A DNA stretch of 64,000 nucleotides, taken from Parapedobacter sp051400755 (GTDB taxonomy: Bacteria > Bacteroidota > Bacteroidia > Sphingobacteriales > Sphingobacteriaceae). Numbering within the stretch: position 1 is the stretch's first letter; every line of letters begins with the position of its first letter. The notes beneath the pieces are model-generated. The model worked only from the letters and a program-made list of their open reading frames with translations, did not search any database and was not told the DNA's origin. This document shows positions 36,219 through 44,595 of this stretch, one piece after another. A program made the translations under genes and the position numbers. The stretch is from assembly GCF_051400755.1 (NCBI RefSeq), contig NZ_JBLFFL010000007.1, forward strand, positions 124,001 through 188,000. Direction: 5' to 3'.

Positions 36219-36226
36219 TAGGTTTG
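36219..36226 (+). promoter_or_regulatory. Candidate -7 box of the NrnA-like gene
   Basis: TAGGTTTG matches the consensus and lies 18 bases before the ATG at 36245. The -33 box is not clear. Confidence 0.45.
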
Positions 36227-36244
36227 CACACTTTTAACAGTTGA

Positions 36245-37255
36245 ATGTTTACACCGGAAGCGCTTAAGGGGGAACTGGCCAAACCAAAGCATATCGTTGT
36301 CACCACCCACCACAAACCCGATGGAGATGCGTTGGGATCTTCATTGGCCATATATCATTGGTTGAAGACCAAAGGTCACTGCGTACACGTGATTGTGCCG
36401 TCAGATTTCCCGGCTTTTCTGGACTGGATGCCGGGGCGTTCGGACATCCGGATATATACCGAAGACAAAGCGGCCAATGACGCGCTGATCGGCGGAGCTG
36501 AGTTGATTTTCTGCCTTGATTTCAATGGACTTCCACGCATCCATGCCATGGAGGAGGCTGTCAAGCAGGCGACCGGTATTAAAGTCATGATTGACCACCA
36601 TCTGGAACCCGAAGGTTTTGACGACTATCGGCATTGGGATAGTCAGGCAGCGGCATCCGCACAGCTGGTCTATGACTTTATCGTCAATGTGATGAGTGAT
36701 CACGCGGCCATTACGTCTGATATCGCTACCTGCCTGTATACGGGTATCATGACCGACACCGGTTCCTTCCGGTTCCAGACCACCACCCCATCGGTGCATC
36801 TCATTATAGCTGACCTGATCACGTTGGGCGCCAAAAACTGGTTAATACATGAAGCGGTTTACAATAGTTATAGCGAAAATCGATTGAAATTCCTCGGATT
36901 TTGCTTACTGAACCGGCTCGAAGTGCTGCACGAGTACCGAACGGCACTGTTCAGCATTTCCCGTCAGGATCTCAACCGTTTTCAGATCACCACAGGTGAT
37001 ACCGAGGGATTGGTTAATTACGCATTAGCCATTAGTGGCATGAAGCTTGCCGCGTTAATTGTAGATCGTACTGAGCAGGTCAAACTGTCGCTGCGGTCTA
37101 TCGGTGAGTTTCCCTGCAATGAAGTCTGCAAAAAATATTTCAACGGAGGCGGACACCGTAACGCTGCGGGTGGGAATTCCCACGATCCGCTGGACAAGGT
37201 GATCGCTACATTCAAATCGATATTACCGGAGTATAAAACACTTTTAACAACATAA
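36245..37255 (+). CDS. nrnA: DHH-family phosphoesterase, NrnA-like (oligoribonuclease / pAp phosphatase)
   Basis: A 336-residue cytoplasmic enzyme that degrades very short RNAs and 3'-phosphoadenosine 5'-phosphate. It has the DHH ligands HHKPDGDALGSS (about 21-32), CLDFNG, the DHH motif in MIDHHLEP, and TGIMTDTGSFRF. The C-terminal DHHA1 domain ends in GGGHRNAAGG. Length is usual. It is followed after 18 bases by the FKBP gene and probably cotranscribed. Confidence 0.92.
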   Translation: MFTPEALKGELAKPKHIVVTTHHKPDGDALGSSLAIYHWLKTKGHCVHVIVPSDFPAFLDWMPGRSDIRIYTEDKAANDALIGGAELIFCLDFNGLPRIHAMEEAVKQATGIKVMIDHHLEPEGFDDYRHWDSQAAASAQLVYDFIVNVMSDHAAITSDIATCLYTGIMTDTGSFRFQTTTPSVHLIIADLITLGAKNWLIHEAVYNSYSENRLKFLGFCLLNRLEVLHEYRTALFSISRQDLNRFQITTGDTEGLVNYALAISGMKLAALIVDRTEQVKLSLRSIGEFPCNEVCKKYFNGGGHRNAAGGNSHDPLDKVIATFKSILPEYKTLLTT

Positions 37256-37273
37256 TTAATTAGACAAGAAAAA

Positions 37274-38242
37274 ATGAAGAAATCAATTTTTAGTTTAGGT
37301 CTTGCAGCAGCTGTGTTGGCGAGTGCCTGCCAGCAGTTCAAGACGGGTGAAGGGGGCTTGCAATACAGGATCGTAGACGATAACGGACAGCCGAAAGCAC
37401 AAACCGGCGACATGCTTTCCGTAAACCTGATCGTAACGACCGATCGGGACTCGCTGCTTTCGAGCACCTACGATATCGGGTTGCCTCAGATCGTCAACAT
37501 CGCGGCTGATTCACTCCCAGGATTGTATCCCGGCGATTACAACTCGATGTTCAAGATGCTTGGTGAAGGCGATAGCGCCATCTTCAAACTCAACCTCGAT
37601 ACGATGGCAGCAAAGACCATGCAACCCAAGCCGGACTTTGCCGATCATTATGTAACGTTCAACATCAAGGTAAATAAGCATTTCAAGAAAGGCGAATTGA
37701 CAGATAGCGCATTATATGCGGAAGTAAACACCTATTTCGACGCCGAAATTGAAAAGCTGAAAACTGCTGAAGAAGGCAAGATCAGCAGCTATGTCAAAAA
37801 GAACAACTTGGAGCCTATGAAAACGGCCTCTGGATTGCAATACATCATCACGGAAGAAGGCAAGGGCGAAAAACCGGTGGCAGGCGATACGGTAGCGGTC
37901 AATTATACCGGTACAATGATCAGCACCGGCAAGGTGTTCGATACATCTGTGAAGGAAGTAGCTGAAAAGAACAAGATATACAACGCAATGCGGCCTTACG
38001 AACCGGCTAAATTCGCGATTGGCGTACGGCAGGTCATCCCGGGTTGGGACGAAGGACTGTTGCTGTTGCCCAAAGGCAGCAAGGCCAAGTTCATCATTCC
38101 TTCTGCATTGGGCTATGGCGAGCGTGGCGACCCACGCGGTGTCATACCGCCCTTCGCACCGTTGGTGTTCGAAGTCGAGCTTGTCGACATCCTGAAGCCG
38201 GTCGCGCAGGATACTACTGCGCAGGACACTACCGCGCAGTAA
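37274..38242 (+). CDS. FKBP-type peptidyl-prolyl isomerase lipoprotein (double domain)
   Basis: A 322-residue envelope protein that assists proline isomerization. It has a lipoprotein signal (AAAVLASAC at about 11-19). The first domain (about 25-140) is a diverged FKBP-like fold. The second (about 185-308) is a regular FKBP with VAVNYTGTMISTGKVFDTS, VIPGWDEGLLLLPKGSKAKF and LGYGERGDPRGVIPPFAPLVFEVEL-type segments. The tail AQDTTAQDTTAQ is a short direct repeat. Substrates are unknown. A hairpin terminator follows directly. Confidence 0.92.
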   Translation: MKKSIFSLGLAAAVLASACQQFKTGEGGLQYRIVDDNGQPKAQTGDMLSVNLIVTTDRDSLLSSTYDIGLPQIVNIAADSLPGLYPGDYNSMFKMLGEGDSAIFKLNLDTMAAKTMQPKPDFADHYVTFNIKVNKHFKKGELTDSALYAEVNTYFDAEIEKLKTAEEGKISSYVKKNNLEPMKTASGLQYIITEEGKGEKPVAGDTVAVNYTGTMISTGKVFDTSVKEVAEKNKIYNAMRPYEPAKFAIGVRQVIPGWDEGLLLLPKGSKAKFIIPSALGYGERGDPRGVIPPFAPLVFEVELVDILKPVAQDTTAQDTTAQ

Positions 38243-38248
38243 TCTTCG

Positions 38249-38282
38249 AGAACGCCTTCCCCTTGCGGAGGGCGTTCTTGTT
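38249..38282 (+). terminator. Hairpin terminator after the FKBP gene
   Basis: GAACGCC (38250-38256) and GGCGTTC (38271-38277) pair around a 14-base loop, followed by TTGTTTT. It ends just before the ATG at 38285, which supports the later start (38300) for the TatD gene. Confidence 0.75.
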
Positions 38283-38299
38283 TTATGTATATTTGGTCC

Positions 38300-39067
38300 A
38301 TGAGACTGGTCGATACGCATACCCACATTTATTACCTATACGGTACCCCCGAGCTAAACGCCCAACTAGAGCGCTGCTTTGCCAACGGTGTGCAGCAGCT
38401 GCTCCTGCCCAATGTAGACAGCGCATCCATCGCTAAGGTACTGGGTACGGCCGCGCAGTATCCGGACAATTGCTACGCGATGATGGGGCTACATCCTTGT
38501 GATGTAAAAGCAAACTACCTGGAGGAGCTGGCCGTCATCGAAAAGACGATACCGGAAAACGGTATCCACGGCATCGGCGAAATCGGCATTGACCTCCACT
38601 GGGACAAAACGACTTTGGCGTTGCAGCAAGAAGCCTTCCGTATACAAACCCGATGGGCCAAGGAACTCGGTCTACCTGTTTCGATCCATTGTCGGGATGC
38701 CTTTGATGAGCTCTTCCTGTTGCTGGAGGAGGTGCAGGATGGCCGGTTGACGGGGGTGCTGCATTGCTTCACCGGAAGTACCGAACAGGCCAAGCGTGCA
38801 ATCTCATTGGGACTCCACTTGGGTATAGGCGGTGTGGTCACCTACAAAAACGCCGGACTGGATGCCGTGGTGGCAACACTCGACCTCGATCACATGGTCT
38901 TGGAAACCGATGCGCCGTACTTAGCGCCAGTGCCGCATCGGGGTAAGAAGAATGAAAGCAGTTACCTCTTGCTTATTGCGCAAAAAATCGCAGATTTGCG
39001 GGGCGTAGCCGTAGCCACTGTGGCCGCGACCACCACGGAAAATGCCAAACGTATTTTTGGAATATAG
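38300..39067 (+). CDS. tatD: TatD-family metal-dependent hydrolase (DNase-like)
   Basis: A 255-residue TIM-barrel hydrolase of the TatD family (3'-5' DNase activity in E. coli TatD/YcfH relatives). Metal ligands are visible in DTHTHIYYL, GEIGIDLHW, SIHCRDAF, HCFTG and ETDAPYLAP. The ATG at 38300 gives the family's start MRLVDTHTH. The alternative ATG at 38285 abuts the upstream terminator. It leads into the asparaginase gene 32 bases on. Confidence 0.93.
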   Translation: MRLVDTHTHIYYLYGTPELNAQLERCFANGVQQLLLPNVDSASIAKVLGTAAQYPDNCYAMMGLHPCDVKANYLEELAVIEKTIPENGIHGIGEIGIDLHWDKTTLALQQEAFRIQTRWAKELGLPVSIHCRDAFDELFLLLEEVQDGRLTGVLHCFTGSTEQAKRAISLGLHLGIGGVVTYKNAGLDAVVATLDLDHMVLETDAPYLAPVPHRGKKNESSYLLLIAQKIADLRGVAVATVAATTTENAKRIFGI

Positions 39068-39099
39068 ACCTGCACCAATGAACGCATAATACCAAGGGG

Positions 39100-40116
39100 A
39101 TGAACAATATTTTTGTCATTTATACAGGCGGCACCATTGGAATGGTCAAAGATGATCAAAATGGCACATTTATGCCGTTTGATTTCGACCTGATTGCCAA
39201 AAATATTCCTGAACTGGGCCGTCTGAACTACAACCTGAGCGTGCACTCGTTTACGCCCATCATCGACTCATCTAACATGCAACCCGCCATATGGGTTGAA
39301 ATGGCCAACATCATCAATGAAAACTACGATGCGTATGATGGGTTCGTGATCCTTCATGGTTCGGATACCATGGCATTCTCGGCATCGGCATTGAGCTTCA
39401 TGCTCGAAGGATTACAGAAGCCGGTGATCCTTTCCGGATCGCAGCTGCCCATCGGAGAAATACGCACCGATGCCCGCGAGAATCTCATTACGGCCCTGGA
39501 GCTGGCCTCGGCTAAAAAAAAGGGAAAGTCACTCATCCACGAGGTCTGTATCTTCTTTGATAACAAACTCTTCCGGGGCAATCGTTCGTTCAAATATAAC
39601 TCGGCCAAGTTTGAAGCATTCCGGTCCCCTAACTATCCGGTACTGGTAGAAGCCGGCGTGTACCTCAAATACAACCGGGAGGCGCTGCTGGACAATAGCG
39701 ATAAGGAGTTTACGCTGCATACGCGACTAGATAACGCCATATCCGTACTCAAGTTATATCCGGGTATCAGTCCGCAGGTGGTCAAAACGATCTTGGAATC
39801 CGATGCACGGTCGGTGATCATGGAGACCTTCGGCTCGGGCAATACCACGACCGATCAATGGTTTCTCGACCTCTTGCGCTCAGCGATCCGAAGCGGCAAA
39901 AATATCCTCGATATCTCCCAATGTAAGGTGGGCAGTGTAGAGTTAGGACGCTATGAAACCAGCACATACCTCAAAGAAATGGGCGTACTGAGTGGATACG
40001 ACATGACCTTCGAAGCGGCTGTCACCAAACTCATGTACCTACAGGGAGAATTCGAGAGCCAACGTGATGTGGCTTATTGGGCCGAGCGGAACATACGGGG
40101 GGAGTTGACGGCTTAG
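39100..40116 (+). CDS. ansA: Type I (cytoplasmic) L-asparaginase
   Basis: Hydrolyses asparagine to aspartate and ammonia. The 338-residue protein has both catalytic threonine motifs, YTGGTIGMVKD at the N-terminus and HGSDTMAFSASAL at about 87-99, plus SGSQLPIGEIRTDAREN. It lacks a signal peptide, so it acts in the cytosol. Its last bases form a hairpin with the end of the convergent folC. Confidence 0.95.
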   Translation: MNNIFVIYTGGTIGMVKDDQNGTFMPFDFDLIAKNIPELGRLNYNLSVHSFTPIIDSSNMQPAIWVEMANIINENYDAYDGFVILHGSDTMAFSASALSFMLEGLQKPVILSGSQLPIGEIRTDARENLITALELASAKKKGKSLIHEVCIFFDNKLFRGNRSFKYNSAKFEAFRSPNYPVLVEAGVYLKYNREALLDNSDKEFTLHTRLDNAISVLKLYPGISPQVVKTILESDARSVIMETFGSGNTTTDQWFLDLLRSAIRSGKNILDISQCKVGSVELGRYETSTYLKEMGVLSGYDMTFEAAVTKLMYLQGEFESQRDVAYWAERNIRGELTA

Positions 40117-40134
40117 CGGCCTTGCTTAAGCCGT
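40108..40134. terminator. Hairpin spanning the convergent ends of ansA and folC
   Basis: ACGGCTTA (40108-40115) and TAAGCCGT (40127-40134) pair over an 11-base loop that includes both stop regions. No T run follows on either strand, so termination is only a suggestion. Confidence 0.35.
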
Positions 40135-41436
40135 TGTAAAACCCATGCTGGCCAGTGCATCAGCCACGACAAACGTACTTCCGCCGATGAAGATAAGATC
40201 TTCGTTCAATGCCTGCTGTTGGGCCGCCTGAATAGCCCCCGCCACATGACCAAAGGCTTCTCCGTCTAATCCGGAACGCGCCGCCGCCGCGCGCAGCTCA
40301 ACTGCCGGCAACGCCCGCGGCATATCCACCGCACAAAAGTAATATCGGGCCGTATTCGGCAGCATCGGAAGCATAGTGGTCAGATCCTTATCGCGCATCA
40401 CGCCGATCACCATATGGAGCACCCGATGATCCGTTGCCTCGATATTGGCCAGTACCTCCCGCCAACCGTCTACATTATGCCCCGTGTCGCAAATGATCAA
40501 CGGATCAGTTGATAGCGTCTGCCAGCGCCCCATGAGTCCCGTAAGCCGTTGCACCTGCTTCAGGGCGCTTTTGACGTGTTTATCGCCGATGACGAAACCC
40601 ATCTCCCGCAGTTCATCCACGGCACTCAGCACCGTAGGAAGGTTTTTGGCTTGATAACTTCCTTTTAGGTCCAGCGCGTAAGCCTGTTCTTCGGGCGCCT
40701 GCTGTCGGGCAGCTCTCAGCTGGAGCAGATCTGCCGACCGCGTGGCCGCCGTCACCTGCCAGCGATGCGGAGCATACGTGAGTATGCTCCCCCGTTCCCG
40801 AGCCGCACGCTCAAAAACACCCGCGACCTCGGCCTGCCATTCGCCTATGATCACAGGCACACCGGATTTGATGATGCCTGCCTTTTCGGCGGCAATCTCC
40901 GGCAAGGTATCGCCCAGCATTTGGGTATGGTCAAGGCCGATGTTGGTGATGATCGAAAGCAACGGCGTGATCACGTTGGTTGAATCGATCCGGCCACCCA
41001 ACCCCGTTTCGACAACGGCAATATCCACTTCTTCCTTCACGAAGTAATCAAATGCCATCGCCACGGTCACCTCAAAAAAAGAAGGCTGGATCGCCTCGAT
41101 CAGGGACTGATGCTGCTTGACAAAATCGGTAACCGAGCGCTGGGATATCATGACGCCGTTTACCCGGATCCGTTCCCGGAAATCCAACAAATGAGGTGAC
41201 GTATACAGGCCCGTTTTGTAGCCCGCGGCCTGTAAAATAGCGGCCAGCATGTGGGAGGTAGACCCCTTGCCATTGGTGCCCGCGATATGGACGGCTTTAA
41301 AGCGCTCTTGGGGGTTACCTAATGCGCCGCAAAGGCGCAAGGTGTTGACGAGGTCTTTCTTGAACGCCGATGCGCCATCGCGCGTAAACATAGGCAAACG
41401 CGCGTACAGGTATTCGACCGCATCCGGATAGTTCAT
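40126..41436 (-). CDS. folC: Bifunctional folylpolyglutamate synthase / dihydrofolate synthase
   Basis: Mur-ligase-type enzyme that adds glutamate to dihydropteroate and to folates. The 436-residue protein has the ATP loop GTNGKGSTSHMLA (about 52-64), ETGLGGRIDSTN, ITNIGLDHTQMLG, and DTGHNVDGW in the C-terminal domain. Length is usual. It is the last gene of the envelope operon, 25 bases after the TonB-like gene, an arrangement seen in other Bacteroidota. Confidence 0.95.
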   Translation of the reverse strand: MNYPDAVEYLYARLPMFTRDGASAFKKDLVNTLRLCGALGNPQERFKAVHIAGTNGKGSTSHMLAAILQAAGYKTGLYTSPHLLDFRERIRVNGVMISQRSVTDFVKQHQSLIEAIQPSFFEVTVAMAFDYFVKEEVDIAVVETGLGGRIDSTNVITPLLSIITNIGLDHTQMLGDTLPEIAAEKAGIIKSGVPVIIGEWQAEVAGVFERAARERGSILTYAPHRWQVTAATRSADLLQLRAARQQAPEEQAYALDLKGSYQAKNLPTVLSAVDELREMGFVIGDKHVKSALKQVQRLTGLMGRWQTLSTDPLIICDTGHNVDGWREVLANIEATDHRVLHMVIGVMRDKDLTTMLPMLPNTARYYFCAVDMPRALPAVELRAAAARSGLDGEAFGHVAGAIQAAQQQALNEDLIFIGGSTFVVADALASMGFTTA

Positions 41437-41461
41437 GCGCCTGATAACAAGAAATAAGTAT

Positions 41462-42283
41462 CTATTTGAGTTTAAATCGCACGTGCACCACCGCCTTCTG
41501 CACGGTGGGTGCCCGCTCCAGCTCGTTGAGCCGGGCGCCGCGCAGCGCTTGCTCGCATTTTTCCCACAACACCCGGTCCGGCAAGGTCGTTCCTTTTACG
41601 CCGGCTCGGGCATACGTCACCGTGCCATTCGGCGCAACATGCACTTCCACGGCTACTACGCCCGCCTGTTGACCGTTATCGTCGATCCGGGGCGGCACCA
41701 CCCATCGCCTATTGGCGACGGTAAGTCCCTCGTTACCGAAGCCGGAGCCCCCTTCGCCGTAGTTGGATGCAAGCGGATCTCCTTGTTCACTGCCTTGATT
41801 GCCGCCTTCGGTTCCCGTACCATCACCCCTGCCCGGTGCATTATTACGCTTACCCGAATATAAGGCATTTGGGTTGATGGCCGGTTTGCTATCCTTCTTT
41901 TCCACGGTCGCTTCTTCGGCATTGGCTTTCTTATTCTCCTTGGCCACCACGGCGGGTGCATCCTCTAGGTCCTGGGTAACCACGCTGCGCTCGGTGACCT
42001 GTTCAGACGGGGTGGGCTGCGTCTCTTGTTCCGGGTCGATCCGGTCCGGAGGAACGTTATTGGCGTTTTCATCCTTCGATGCCTCATCCACCGTCATGTA
42101 GTCGTCGCCCATCCCGGTTGGGTCCGTACCATAATTGACAATAATTCCGCCCGTCCCGATTTCCGGAAACGCCGATCCAATCATGATCAGGAAACTGATC
42201 AGCACCAATGCCCCCATCACAGCGCTCGAGATCCACAGCGCCTTGGGATAATTATTGTCTTCCTGTATGTGATAATAACTCAT
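41462..42283 (-). CDS. TonB-like energy transducer
   Basis: A 273-residue protein with one N-terminal membrane span (about 15-37, ALWISSAVMGALVLISFLIM). A long acidic and Pro/Glu-rich periplasmic linker (about 60-165) and a Gly-rich stretch follow. The C-terminal TonB-type domain (about 190-273) contains VAVEVHVAPNGTVTYARA and VVHVRFKLK. It should pass energy from ExbB/ExbD to outer-membrane receptors. The QPTPSEQ-type linker is shorter in prolines than in classic TonB. It lies directly after exbD. Confidence 0.85.
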   Translation of the reverse strand: MSYYHIQEDNNYPKALWISSAVMGALVLISFLIMIGSAFPEIGTGGIIVNYGTDPTGMGDDYMTVDEASKDENANNVPPDRIDPEQETQPTPSEQVTERSVVTQDLEDAPAVVAKENKKANAEEATVEKKDSKPAINPNALYSGKRNNAPGRGDGTGTEGGNQGSEQGDPLASNYGEGGSGFGNEGLTVANRRWVVPPRIDDNGQQAGVVAVEVHVAPNGTVTYARAGVKGTTLPDRVLWEKCEQALRGARLNELERAPTVQKAVVHVRFKLK

Positions 42284-42314
42284 GGTATCAACACAAATAT
42301 ACGAAATATACCGT

Positions 42315-42722
42315 TTATTCTCGTATTGGTTCCGTAGCCAATACGAGTCGTATTTTTAATTTATTGGCCACATCCATGACCGAAATCACGTTCTGAATGG
42401 GCACCGTACTGTCTGCATAAAGCATGATGGTCAGTTCCTCACCCGGCTGCACTTGCGCTTGTATCGCGCTCAGCAGGTTATCATAAGGCACTTCCTGTTT
42501 ATCGAGGTAGTACTTCAAATCCTCGGTGACCGACACGGTCAATGTCTTTTTAGCCACCGACTGCTCTCCGGCGCTCGACCGCGGCAGCAGCAATTTCACT
42601 ACCTGGGGATTGGAAACGGCGGACGCCAGCAGAAAAAACAACATCAGGAAAAACATGATGTCATTCAACGAATCCGTAAAGACCCGGATTTCCGATTTAC
42701 CTCGTTTTGCTCTTAAATTCAT
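42315..42722 (-). CDS. exbD: ExbD/TolR-type biopolymer transport protein
   Basis: A 135-residue inner-membrane protein with a single span near the N-terminus. It includes the essential Asp in SLNDIMFFLMLFF and a periplasmic domain ending in MDVANKLKIRLVLATEP. Together with ExbB it forms the proton channel that energises TonB. It sits between exbB (14-base gap) and the TonB-like gene. Confidence 0.93.
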   Translation of the reverse strand: MNLRAKRGKSEIRVFTDSLNDIMFFLMLFFLLASAVSNPQVVKLLLPRSSAGEQSVAKKTLTVSVTEDLKYYLDKQEVPYDNLLSAIQAQVQPGEELTIMLYADSTVPIQNVISVMDVANKLKIRLVLATEPIRE

Positions 42723-42736
42723 GGCACGATAACTAA

Positions 42737-43435
42737 TTACGAGCCGGGCTCATCCAGCAGGTCAACAAACTCTATTGCATTGGTTTCGATGCGAAGAATC
42801 AAGCGCTCGAGCATCGTATTCAACACATGATAGCCCGCAAATGCCAAGATTCCGATGGTCAACCCGGCTGCCGATGCGATCATCTTCACATACAACCCGC
42901 CCGATACACTCGCAATATCGATGCCACCCGCAGCTTCCACATCCCGGAAGATGATGATTACCCCGAAGATCGTACCGACGAAACCCAACATGGGCGCAAT
43001 GGCCGAAATGATGCTCAATAAGTTGAGGTTCTTCTCCAGCCGGGCCACTTCCAGTTTGCCCACGTTTTCGATGGCCCCTTCGATATCCTTGATGGGCCTG
43101 CCGATCCGTAGCAATCCCTTTTCCAGCATCCGTCCCAATCCGCTGTTACTGGCCCGGCAAATCGATAACGCAGAGTCCAGCCGCCCCGAAAGCACACTTT
43201 GCTTGACGTGTGACATCAGGCTCGGATCGTATTTAGAGGCCTTTTTGATGGTCAGATAGCGCTCAACAAAGATCACCAATGTGGCAAACAGCAACAGCGC
43301 CAGCGGAATCATGATCCACCCGGCCTTAAATAACAGCCCGATTAAGCTTATTCGTTCATCTGCAAGTGCTACGGTTTGCTGCGCAGCGCCTCCGAGCGTA
43401 TCAAGCGGAAAAATAGTATCTTGTAATAGTGACAT
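42737..43435 (-). CDS. exbB: ExbB/TolQ/MotA-type proton channel
   Basis: A 232-residue protein with three membrane segments (about 30-55, 140-165, 180-205). The family region LNLLSIISAIAPMLGFVGTIFGVI is present (about 137-160, split here by reading), and GGLYVKMIASAAGLTIGI follows. It is the first gene of the exbB-exbD-tonB group and follows the SPOR protein by 55 bases. Confidence 0.93.
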   Translation of the reverse strand: MSLLQDTIFPLDTLGGAAQQTVALADERISLIGLLFKAGWIMIPLALLLFATLVIFVERYLTIKKASKYDPSLMSHVKQSVLSGRLDSALSICRASNSGLGRMLEKGLLRIGRPIKDIEGAIENVGKLEVARLEKNLNLLSIISAIAPMLGFVGTIFGVIIIFRDVEAAGGIDIASVSGGLYVKMIASAAGLTIGILAFAGYHVLNTMLERLILRIETNAIEFVDLLDEPGS

Positions 43436-43490
43436 AAATGAATGGTATGATTTTTCTAATTGTTTTTAATCCGTATTTTCTTCGATCGAT

Positions 43491-44522
43491 TTAGTTGTGC
43501 TCTATTTTGGCGATCCAGGCAGTCGGTTCGAAATTCTTCTGCACCCGTTTCAATTCCCGATAGGCCTCTTCCTCCGTTGTGAATGATGCCCAGCTTACCT
43601 TTTTCCGGTTGCCCGGCATCCGGCTCTCGAGGGCCTCAAGATCATATCCTTTGGCGTTCATTGTTTTCACATACTGCTTCGCTTCAGCCATCGTGTTAAA
43701 TGAGCCCACAATAATTTCGTAGGTAACGGAGGGCTTCGGCTTCGCGGCCGGTGCAACGGTCGCACTGTCTGCCAACACCCGGCCGCCCGCCAGCGAATCG
43801 ACGACAGCCGAATCGACGGCGATAGAATCGGTCGCTGTCGGAAGCCCCTGTCCGGTTGGTCCGTCGCCGCTATCACGGTTTTTTGGATCCGCCACTCCGC
43901 CTTGCTGTTCTTGGGCTACGCCTGTTTGCGCAGACTTTCCTGCTTTGTAATACCAGGCAACACCAACAGCGCTTATCAGCACCAACAATGCCGCAGCTGC
44001 GATCCACCACGCCTTGCGGCTTTTCGTTACATATACTTCATCCGATAGGACAGCAGCCGGCTCCACTTGCTCCGTTGCCCGTTCGGGCGTCGCTGTCACC
44101 TCTTCGCCCGGTGTCTCCCTTTCCGGTGCTGCTTGTTCCTTTACAGGCTTCCATCCGAAGCCACCCGTCTCGAACGGCTTCAGCACAAACGATGCTCCGT
44201 CCGCCAGCAGGTAACCTAACCCATCCAACAACGCTTGTCCACGGCGGCTGATCGTCTCCATGACTTCATCCACCGCACGTTCCAGCAGTTGCTTAGCCGT
44301 GTCCTCATCTACCTGACGCTGGACTTGCAGATACGTGATGAGGGAAAAGGCCTCTTGTTGCCCGTCCGTTAATTCAATGTGCGTCGCCGGCGGTAAAAAA
44401 GCCGAGGTATCCTGGTGGTATGAGGCCGGGATATGTCTTTTGGCGAACACGCCGATGCCCGGTACCGCTACAGCTGGGTATCTCCTCAACAAATTCGCTA
44501 TGCACAACCCTAAATTCATCAA
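43491..44522 (-). CDS. HU-CCDC81 / SPOR domain protein, single-pass inner membrane
   Basis: A 343-residue protein. The N-terminal part (about 1-125) matches the paired HU-CCDC81-type domains found in Bacteroidota (GLCIANLLRRYPAVAVPGIG, LDGLGYLLADGASFVL). A membrane span lies at about 170-190 (AWWIAAAALLVLISAVGVAW). A Gln/Gly/Asp-rich linker follows, then a C-terminal SPOR domain (about 267-343, YEIIVGSFNTMAEAKQYV), which binds denuded peptidoglycan. It probably links the cytoplasm and cell wall near the division site or envelope machinery. Start codons ATG 44522 and 44519 are equivalent choices. Confidence 0.88.
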   Translation of the reverse strand: MMNLGLCIANLLRRYPAVAVPGIGVFAKRHIPASYHQDTSAFLPPATHIELTDGQQEAFSLITYLQVQRQVDEDTAKQLLERAVDEVMETISRRGQALLDGLGYLLADGASFVLKPFETGGFGWKPVKEQAAPERETPGEEVTATPERATEQVEPAAVLSDEVYVTKSRKAWWIAAAALLVLISAVGVAWYYKAGKSAQTGVAQEQQGGVADPKNRDSGDGPTGQGLPTATDSIAVDSAVVDSLAGGRVLADSATVAPAAKPKPSVTYEIIVGSFNTMAEAKQYVKTMNAKGYDLEALESRMPGNRKKVSWASFTTEEEAYRELKRVQKNFEPTAWIAKIEHN

Positions 44523-44542
44523 TCTGCCTTCCCAATCGGGTA

Positions 44543-44550
44543 CAAAAATA
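44543..44550 (-). promoter_or_regulatory. Candidate -7 box of the HU-CCDC81/SPOR gene
   Basis: TATTTTTG on the minus strand fits TAnnTTTG and is 20 bases from the start codon. A clear -33 box is not seen. Confidence 0.35.
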
Positions 44551-44566
44551 AAATTAATACCTTAAA

Positions 44567-44595
44567 CGTTAGAATGAAAACCGTTAGAATGAAAA
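44567..44595. repeat. 15-bp tandem duplication at the 3' end of the beta-barrel gene
   Basis: CGTTAGAATGAAAA occurs at 44567-44580 and again at 44582-44595. The second copy encodes the terminal Phe-Ser-Phe-stop of the barrel protein. The first lies after the stop, so it looks like a slippage duplication that left the protein unchanged. Confidence 0.8.
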
